A stretch of DNA of 64,000 bases, from contig OU452231.1 of assembly GCA_911728455.2 (NCBI GenBank), positions 4,372,236 to 4,436,235 on the forward strand. Reading direction: 5' to 3'. Below are positions 56,526 to 64,000 of the stretch, piece by piece (within the stretch, counting starts at the first letter, position 1; every line of letters starts with the position of its first letter). The notes below the pieces were generated by a model that was not told where the DNA came from, made no database searches, and saw nothing but the letters and a program-made list of their open reading frames with translations. This DNA is from Marthasterias glacialis (lineage: Eukaryota; Echinodermata; Asteroidea; Forcipulatida; Asteriidae). The position numbers and the translations under genes are program-made.

Positions 56526-57268
56526 AGGAGATTCGTCCGTAGTGGTGACAGATGACGTTGGAGAATGGGCTCAATCGTTTTAAGTATAGACCTTTCTTTT
56601 GAAACGTCACAACCCAAGTTTTTGCCAACCAAGATGGAGAAACTACGGAGAGCCATCAATGCAAAGCAACAACCGATAATCACAGTTTGTAAAAATAGTA
56701 CACAAATATTAAAAAAAAAAAGAAATTGTTGGAAACAAATCAACCAATAATGGGATGTATTTTCTTACAATAGAAAGTTTGCAAAAATGTCGAATTTTGT
56801 CACAACGTCTGTCAACAAAACCTGAATGTTTTGCTACATTTGGCCGTCCATGCCAACCAGCGTGGTTTGTTTATCAACAATGGAAAGGTCTATAGCCAGC
56901 CGAAGTCGCTTGATCGATTCGACAGCCTACGAAAAAAAACATGCGCCTGTAAGTGCGCCCTCTGTTGCGCAATATTTTCAAGTTTCCCACAATTCCCCGC
57001 GAAAAGTGACACTTTTTGGAAGTTTGTGAACATCGTTTTCGTAGATATTTGTGAAACGCCGAGGACACAATGATGGAAAACATCGGCAACGGAAATATTC
57101 TGTACGTCAAAGTTTGAAAATACAAATGCGTGTATGACAAGGTAAATACCTAAAAAAGTTGTGTAAATGTATGACAATGAAATATTGCTTGAAAGAGTAT
57201 TTTGTAGGAGATAAAAAAAAAAACGATTGTCGCGTCACTCGTTGCTACGCATTTCTCTGGCGGTGTGG

Positions 57269-57276
57269 TATAAAAG
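57269..57276 (+). promoter_or_regulatory. TATA box of the polycystin-1-like gene
   Basis: TATAAAAG at 57269, with an initiator-like TTTTCAGTGTG about 50 bases on and the start codon at 57367, so the 5'UTR is expected to be short. Confidence 0.55.
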
Positions 57277-57366
57277 CGAAAGTCGACCCTAGAAACGGCA
57301 GTTGCGTTTATTCTGAGTTTTCAGTGTGGACGTCTTTTGTTCGTGTGTGAATTTACTTCGATACGA

Positions 57367-60300
57367 ATGCGAATTTTCCTGAGTATTGCGATACTTTTTG
57401 GGACTGCAGTTACTGCGACTGTCTGGTAAGTTCTTATTTTTTTAATGCGGAATAAAAATTAAAATGGTGAAATTTTTACTGAAAACGGGCTGGGGGGGGG
57501 GGGGGCTAGCAAGAGTGTGCACCCCAAATACATGCAAATGAGCAGCCTTCTTTGTTTAACTAGAGCAGAGACGTCATCACTTGAAGTCTCGATTAGACAC
57601 ATTTTTAACAAACAAACGAAGAATCTTACTTTGTTTATGGAAAAAGGAATCATTTCTTGAACTAAGTTGAAGATTTGAAGTGCACCAAATCATCATGCAG
57701 TTAGACTTTAGATTTAGAGTAGGCCTACAGCTAGCTACACTCATAAAAAAAGGAGAAAGGTTAATAATACTAATTAATAGGTTTAGGAGGCTTTTAACAA
57801 ATAAATGTGAAATTGATTAGCCTAGGCCTGATTCAGTGATAGTTTAACCAGTTCAATTCCGAGGTCACAATAACACACAAAACTCTTATGCAACACGAAC
57901 ACTGCGGTGGGCTTATATAAAACTGGCATTCAAGTTTCTGTACGTGTTGGCGGTGGTCATGTCAACAGACAACAGGCCACATGTGGTGAGACACTGTAGC
58001 AGATTGTCTGCACTTGGGTTAACCAACTGTTTCACAGAGTCCATGATGGGCTCACAATTGTTGAGTGGCTCTGTGCAAAATGCATTGCAAACAATTAACA
58101 GATTAACTTGGCCCTTATGCCTTTATCGAAGACCTGTTCCTTACATACCAGCCAAGATTTTGTAAAGATGGATTATACTGTAGACCCAGTAACTTGGGCG
58201 CTGAACTCCTTTTTGAGATGTTGACATTATCAGTTGAACTAGCACTAGTACGACCGATAATGTCAAAATCTCAAAAAAGGAATTCCGCGCCCCATTTACT
58301 GGGTCTAGATTATACTGCATTGTCATGAGGCCTTTCATTTCTCTCCGGGATGCCGTTCGTTCAACCAGGCATGGATCGATGATCCACCGTTACATAACGC
58401 AAAGGCTTTCCAAAGGTATGAATGTGCTCAGAAAGTAAAAACAATCCGAGTCATTAAAATCTATAATATGTCTTCGAGAAAACGCCCCTATGGTGTCCAG
58501 GGAAAAAAATTGTTCTTTGACTCAAAATAATACCACATGGGTATTGGGAAAAGGATTTTTAATCCTGAAGCAAACTGGTTGACAAGTTAACAAACTAAAC
58601 AATTTTTTTTATTGTAACTCAGTGTCTTTGTTGTCCATAGTTCCCCGACCCTGAGTACCATCCAGGGTCCTTCCCAGGGCACTAGTACCACCTCTGCCCT
58701 GGCTGATGAAGACTGCCTGTCAACTATTGACTGGGATGACATCGTCTTCATTACTGCAGTTCCGATTGCTGCTGGCTTCGGACTGCTCATGCTCTTGGCC
58801 TTTCTGCAAGATCTCAGACAGGTTCAAAAGGTTCGCTCTTTTTTTTCTTCTCTGAATTGATTTTGTTATTTTTTTATTCAAATTAAAGGGGCAGGGCTGT
58901 GCTGTCATGATTATAGCAGTAAATGGAACAACCCAGTTACTATGAATGCGTGTGCCCTGGTGGTCACATCACAGTTTGACAAAAAGGGCACCCTTTGTGA
59001 GAGTTCATCTTTCCATGCACAGCCACAGGCCTGCTATAATCATGATGACACAGCCCCTTTAAAATCTTCTTTGAAATATTTGATGATAATCCATGTTTGA
59101 TCAGTTGTTATAGTTCTTATTATGTATGTGCCCATCATTGACAACACAGAACTGTATACTCAGTGATAAAAAAATAATAAAATACAAATTTAAGAGATAC
59201 TATAAAGTTTGTTTTACTCCACGAATTTTCTCTTTGCAAAGTTTGTTTTCCTCTAAACTAATCAGATTCTCATTTCCCTGAATACCATTTTAGCATGTAT
59301 CTGGCATCATTTGTTGTTTCTTCTTCTCAGTATTCCCCTAACCCTGCGCCCCCCCCCCCCCCCCCCGCCCCACTCAATTCCAGCTCCTTCATTACATCAC
59401 AAGCCATCTGATAGCCTCCCCTGTCTGTCTTTATCAAGTTTTCACCCTCAGTTCCTCTGACTACTATCCATCATTTCAGAGCAACTGTTCCTGGCTTCCA
59501 CATCCCCCTACCATCAGAGGGGACAGGGCTAGAAAGGAACGAACCTACGTCATTGACGTAGCTTATGCTGGCCGTTCCTGTTGGGGGTCCTTCCTACGTT
59601 GGTGTGCAAAGTGCAGATCATCTGATGCACGCTCAAACCAACGTCTTGTGAGACTCCGGGGAACTCTTGGCTTCAGCAATTGGTAAATTGACAATTCAAA
59701 ACTTTGAACACTTCTTTTTTAATAAAAGGAAATGAGTACTAAAAAAAGTTAGAAAGGAACATTTGCAACTTTTCGCTAATTTAGTTGTCCTCAATATGTC
59801 ATCCAAACTTCTGACAACAAACGTTTTAAATTATTTGATTTTTGAAACATTGATGATTATTCACTTACATCTAACTTTTTGTATTGGGACCTTTTCTTCA
59901 GGTCTCTTTTTGATCTGGCTCTCGGTGAGAGGCTGGAGCAGAAGATGACGACAACAACTCACTCCATCGGTAAGCTCATTGCCGTGGAGATGAAGTATCT
60001 TCCAATGAGCAACAGAATCAATTCCAGGCAGCTGCCCTCCTCAAGCATATGGGCCTGCCTCCTTGGACTCATAAACAGGGGGTGTGATATGTGAGTAATA
60101 GTGTCATAGTAAACTGTTTCGTCTCCTGATTTTTTATACTTATAAGTCCATGTGTTTGTTTGTCATCACTTTTCAAGTTTTCTTTTCAAATTCTCTTCCA
60201 GCAAGATCAAGAACATCCATGTCTTGGATACCAAGACCCAAGATCAATTCATCTCTGATTGTTGCGCAAGCAGTGGTGGTATATCATCCTCGGAGCAAGG

Positions 60301-62938
60301 ACTCACTACGCTCCTTCCACTGCTTCCGTTCACCGCCGAGCCAGCACCCAGGGTCAACCACTTCGCTTACTTCATCAAGAATGCTTTTCTGTTGACATCG
60401 ACCTTTGTTCCTTGGCATGAGGGCAACTTCACCGGTATTCGACACATAACCTGTTTGTTTGCGTACATATCATACACCATGTTTGCCACACAGGTTATGT
60501 CTGAGTTTTACCTGGCTCCGTCACTCGATGAGATCATTGTCGTTAGCTTCACAGCCATCACCATCACCATGGCCATTGTGATCAGGGGAGCTGTGGTTGG
60601 TACAGTAGTGTTTGTTATAGTTGGCGTAATTGAAGTAATGTTCAGAGGCGCACCTACAATCTGGGCGCTGCCTATGCCATGCATTTCTCCTGGAACTGAT
60701 GATGGAAATTCATACTTCAATGGTTCCCAACCACATCAAGTTCATTCGACTGCTGGGGACTTCTATGGAGGTAACCGTGACGGTGTGGAAGAAGGCCTTC
60801 TTCGTAAGTCACTCAGCGCTCCTGAAATGCAGCAACGAACGACTGGAACTGACAGAGACATCAACAACAATGACGCATCATTCAGTCAGAGGATCAGCAA
60901 GAAAGGTGGGGCGTCCAGTGAGGCCACGCACGACAGGTATATTACCATCTCACGTCGGGAAGCCATGACTGCGGCTCAGCAGGCTGTGATGAATGAGACC
61001 AAGTCACTTGGCAAGGCTGAGCAGAATCCTAAACCTGACCTCAAGACTACTGACAGGCCTATCTATGGTGACAATTGTGGAGATGATCTGTCCATCTGTC
61101 CTGAAAACATACTTGCATGTCATCACAAGATCACTTGTCATAAGTGTATTGTCTGCAAACGGACAACAGGGAGCAGATTCTATAGCCCAGGAGCATCTAC
61201 TTCATCAGGGTATGCTCCGATCAGCTACAGTGATCGGTACGGAGTGGACTTTGTTTCAGATTGGGCATACTTCAGCTCCAGTTGTGACTCGGACATAAGT
61301 GGGTCTCATACAGATGCGAGTTTCATTGCGAGTCGCTCCATTTCACTGTCTAGTTTAACTTCAATATCAACTGAGAGTTCAAGCAAAGCAGAGTCTAGTG
61401 ATAAGTTCAGTTTCTCATATAGACCTGTTCACCAGGAATCAGCACCATCATATGAACAGATCGGACTTCCTGATAATCACTATGTAATTGTGACAACAGA
61501 ATGTGAAACTTCACATCGCCAAACGAAAATACATGAGCAATCTGATTCTGTTGACATGGCCACATCAACATCTGGTATGACCCTCAGTCGACAGAAGACC
61601 AGCAGGAAACAGGAGGCTGGTGACGGAAACCTGTCAACCAGACGGTGTAGGATCAAAGAGGATGAAGCCTACATTCGGGAAGGGTTCGCAGTGTACTCTT
61701 CTGCCCTAAAGGATTCCAACATCAGCTCTGCAAAAGTTATCCGCACCAAGAACTACATCAACAAGTTCACCGATATGGGAAAAGGGAAGGTGGTATTCCT
61801 TACGTCAGATCCAGATAATAAGATCTGTGAATCGCTGCTCATGGACAAGACCAAGACCAAGACCAAGAAACCAGCGGATGCTAAATCTAGTCAGCGTGCA
61901 TCCAAGAAAGCCAAAGTCGCGAGCTGTGATCCAGTGGATGTCAAGCCGGTTGACTACATCGTTGACACAGCTATGGGGTTTGAAATGCCAGATGTGACTG
62001 TACAGACGAGTGGAAGCGGCAAGTTGTTTCTCTTTAGCATCAGGAAATGGCTTTGGGGACTGCTATTCAAATCTAAGGTCAAAGTTGGGGATGATTACAA
62101 GCTGGAGATTACTGAAAATGACAGTTCTATCAAGATCTCAGATGAGAATGTCTGTTCTAAATCTATGCCAAAGGAGACAGTGGAAGAGAAGATCACAGAT
62201 CAAAAAGATGACATCATCGCTAGTATGCCAAAGATGAACAAAGATCATCTCCAAGGCTCTATCTTCAAATCTTCTAGCCGCCTCATTAAGTATACTCCAT
62301 TAGTCAAAGGGGTGGCATCTTCAAACAGCTGGGATAGCATCTCATCAGCTCAAGGTGTGATCCAACAGGAGTTCACTTCTCGCTTGAACGGCAAAAACGA
62401 GAACAACAATAGCAGTGATGTGACAGTCATTGAGATGGAACCGTACACAGGGTCTTCGTCAACCACCATCTCTGACGATGATTCCTCCACGGACATCACC
62501 CAATCCAACAGTGATGACAGTGGCTTAAGCTCAACCTCCATGCGCGGGATACAAGCCAAAAAATCAAACAAGAGCACGTGCAAAGATCACCACAATAACA
62601 ACGCCGTCCCTCGCACACGATTTGAGTATTTCAGAGCCACACATGCAGCCAACCCAACCGTTGTACCCAAAAGCAATGCCGAATACTACCAACCAATCGG
62701 ATTCCTGATTTGTCACATCCTGGTTATTCTGTGTTGTGTGACACTCACAGTGTGGTCGGTGTTCTCAGTTGACGGTATGTGCTCGGGCGTCTTCTGGGAG
62801 TGGGTGGCCACCTCCATCATCGCTGTCCTCATCCAGGTTTTTGTCTTGGACATGATCAAGGCTGGGATTCTAACACTCTTTAGATGGTATTACATCTTCC
62901 AGGATTCTAAGGCCAAGCCATACAGCGTTATCTACTAA
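57367..62938 (+). CDS. Polycystin-1-like (PKD1-family) membrane protein, five-TM form, 1,125 aa, 5 exons
   Basis: Exons 57367-57425, 58641-58830, 59480-59682, 59902-60090 and 60202-62938 total 3,378 nt with matching phases. Order: signal peptide MRIFLSIAILFGTAVTA (1-17), short Ser/Thr-rich ectodomain, TM1 (about 53-75), a divergent PLAT-like domain (about 104-235; YVIDVAYAG, VRLRGTLG, IKNIHVLDTKTQDQF), a WHEGNFTGIRHITCLFAYIS segment entering TM2 (294-313) as in the FTR.QR.SCC stretch of PKD1 proteins, hydrophobic TM3 region (324-360), a Ser-rich cytosolic loop (about 361-1045), TM4 (1046-1069), TM5 (1077-1107) and a short tail. In PKD1 proteins six further channel-like helices follow; here a stop does. 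No REJ, GAIN/GPS or lectin domain is present. Role unknown; a partner or regulator of TRPP channels is a guess. Family assignment rests on order and local resemblance, so moderately sure. Confidence 0.8.
58178..58312. mobile_element. Palindromic MITE in intron 1 of the polycystin-1-like gene
   Basis: TAGACCCAGTAACTTGGGCG, then CTTTTTTGAGAT and GACATTATC, on the left; GATAATGTC, ATCTCAAAAAAGG and CCCATTTACTGGGTCTA on the right. About 130 bp. Confidence 0.78.
58883..59062. mobile_element. MITE family B, copy 2
   Basis: TTAAAGGGGCAGGGCTGTG left and CACAGCCCCTTTAA right, with TTAA at both ends; body matches 2322-2486. In intron 2 of the polycystin-1-like gene. Confidence 0.82.
60202..62938 (+). 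CDS. Polycystin-1-like gene, large last exon (2.7 kb)
   Basis: This single exon encodes residues 214-1125: the end of the PLAT-like domain, TM2-TM3, the whole cytosolic loop and TM4-TM5. The loop is low in hydrophobic residues and rich in Ser, Asp and Lys, has a cysteine/histidine cluster (CHHKITCHKCIVCKR, around residue 539) that could bind metal, a lysine run (KTKTKTKKPADAKSSQRASK) and a final Ser/Asp-rich stretch (SSTTISDDDSSTDITQSNSD) before TM4. No introns interrupt the loop. Confidence 0.8.
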
Positions 62939-64000
62939 ATAAGCTCCTCAAACACTGTGCATCATATTCCTCTACCAGCAGGTATTCAATCAATCCAAAC
63001 AATCTTTCTCATTTTTTGTTTCCTTGAAGCAAAATTTCCAAATTCAATAGTTACTGTCAGAGATCAGGTGAAATTTTTATAGTCTTGAATAAAATGTCTT
63101 CAAGCTAAACTAAATTTGAGAAGAGGTTGTCATGCTAACTGGAAAGTTGTCTTGGAAAAAGAATTTTTGAGAAGATTTCATTTGTTCAATGCTTTGTTTT
63201 GTATGTAATGATAGTAAAAATACAGCATTTGTAAGGCGCACTTTCCTGCAAAAATATTCAAAGGTTTTGAAGAAATTACGTGAAGAGGTTGTCATGTTGC
63301 CTTGATAAAAGCGTGTTTGAGAAGATACTGTCGTTCATTACATACATAACTTTCTGAACCTCCGTACAAAATTTCTCTTCGCCAAAAAGAATGTGATGTA
63401 CAGTGTTTAATGTTTTTTTTTAAGCTTGATGTTTAAGTTTTCAAAGAGAATGTCAGGGGAAATGGTCAGGGGAAATGGTTCTAAATGGAGTAGCTGCACT
63501 TGAAAATCAAGCTTGTAATTTGTTGTAATAACTTATCTGTATTACTGAAGAAAAAAATCTTTAAAAAATTTAAAAAAAAAATCAAAAAAAAAAAATCAAA
63601 ACTACATGTGAATAAATCATGTCAATTTGGAGTTGTAGTGCAGTTTATGATAAGCAAAATGAACTAGCCTTACAAATGAGAATTCCTCAAGAATAGTAAT
63701 GAGATTCCCATTCAGAAAATTGCAACAAAGAGTTTCTTAAATATTAAACGAAAAGCAAGTTGTGAATGTCGTTGTGAAACTATTATTCTCTAAAGGACAA
63801 ACAATTCTAAAAGTACAACGTCTGGATGTACTGTTTTTAAAGGATTTCTCAGTCAACAATATTACTGCTTTTCAGCACAAAAATCATGAAATCAACTGGT
63901 TTCACATTAAAAATCAAGATTAGTATTCAATTCAAATTTAGCAGTTAAATCTCATCTCCGGTAGTTTCATATGGCAAAAAAAAATCATTCTGAATAAAAT
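62939..64000 (+). other. 3'UTR and downstream DNA of the polycystin-1-like gene
   Basis: AATAAA hexamers at 63088-63093 (150 bases after the stop) and 63611-63616 are the polyadenylation candidates. The phrase GAAGAGGTTGTCATG with TTGAGAAGAT occurs twice (63118-63180 and 63281-63330), a short degenerate duplication. No gene recognised. Confidence 0.5.
63088..63093 (+). terminator. Candidate AATAAA polyadenylation signal
   Basis: Nearest hexamer to the stop at 62938; a second follows at 63611. Confidence 0.45.

Larger units (their letters stand above)
51553..57268. other. TACC 3'UTR and spacer to the polycystin-1-like gene
   Basis: Candidate TACC polyadenylation hexamers lie at 51640-51645 and, farther out, 54851-54856; the true end cannot be told. 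The rest holds MITEs (51888-52395, 55377-55594, 56378-56525, about 56585-56898), the repeat at 54540-54735, a GCATGCATGCATGC run near 53950 and unassigned AT-rich DNA. No gene recognised. Confidence 0.55.

Noticed and set aside
57944-58165. 73-codon frame in intron 1 of the polycystin-1-like gene
   Set aside because: It has no fitting acceptor/donor pair and exons 1 and 2 already join in phase to give a signal peptide and ectodomain.
1-64000. CRISPR arrays, operons, bacterial promoters or phage genes
   Set aside because: No regularly spaced direct repeats with unique spacers and no prokaryotic gene layout; the spliced genes and repeats are animal.

Overview
The window looks like nuclear DNA of an invertebrate deuterostome, most likely an echinoderm (a sea star is a guess). 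Genes are split into small exons by long AT-rich introns, dispersed TACATGTA palindromes are common, and introns and spacers are packed with short inverted-repeat elements and tRNA-derived SINEs. Nothing bacterial, viral or organellar was seen. Three protein-coding genes were assembled by hand from splice signals, reading phase and family resemblance.

Region 1 (29-7399, minus strand): a complete nine-exon coding sequence for an NSE4-type kleisin of the SMC5/6 complex (NSMCE4A), 371 residues. Region 2 (about 10.5-51.6 kb, plus strand): a TACC (transforming acidic coiled-coil) gene with 24 coding exons and 979 residues. It has a conserved N-terminal motif, seven SDP-like repeats, an acidic linker, the Aurora-A/clathrin motif and a C-terminal TACC coiled coil. 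An extra 1,041-nt candidate 5' coding exon (23.8-24.8 kb) and a candidate internal terminal exon with its own stop and polyadenylation signal (27.5-27.7 kb) suggest long and short isoforms. Region 3 (57.3-63.1 kb, plus strand): a five-exon, 1,125-residue polycystin-1-related membrane protein. It has a signal peptide, almost no ectodomain, a divergent PLAT domain, five membrane segments and a very large cytosolic loop, and it stops before the region where PKD1 proteins carry the channel-like domain.

NSE4 and TACC lie head to head, as NSMCE4A and TACC2 do in human, which points to ancient conserved neighbourhood. The two proteins act in different processes (chromosome maintenance; spindle and centrosome), so the pairing is more likely shared regulatory space than a joint pathway. 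The third gene shows no functional link to the others.

The rest is repeats: at least a dozen MITE families (several with two or three copies here, some flanked by TTAA), two or three SINE families, a LINE 3' fragment, a gag-like zinc-knuckle remnant, a trinucleotide repeat and several intronic minisatellites, one of which grew inside a MITE. All exon boundaries are predictions without transcript evidence, but all three models keep an open frame through every junction and total a multiple of three.
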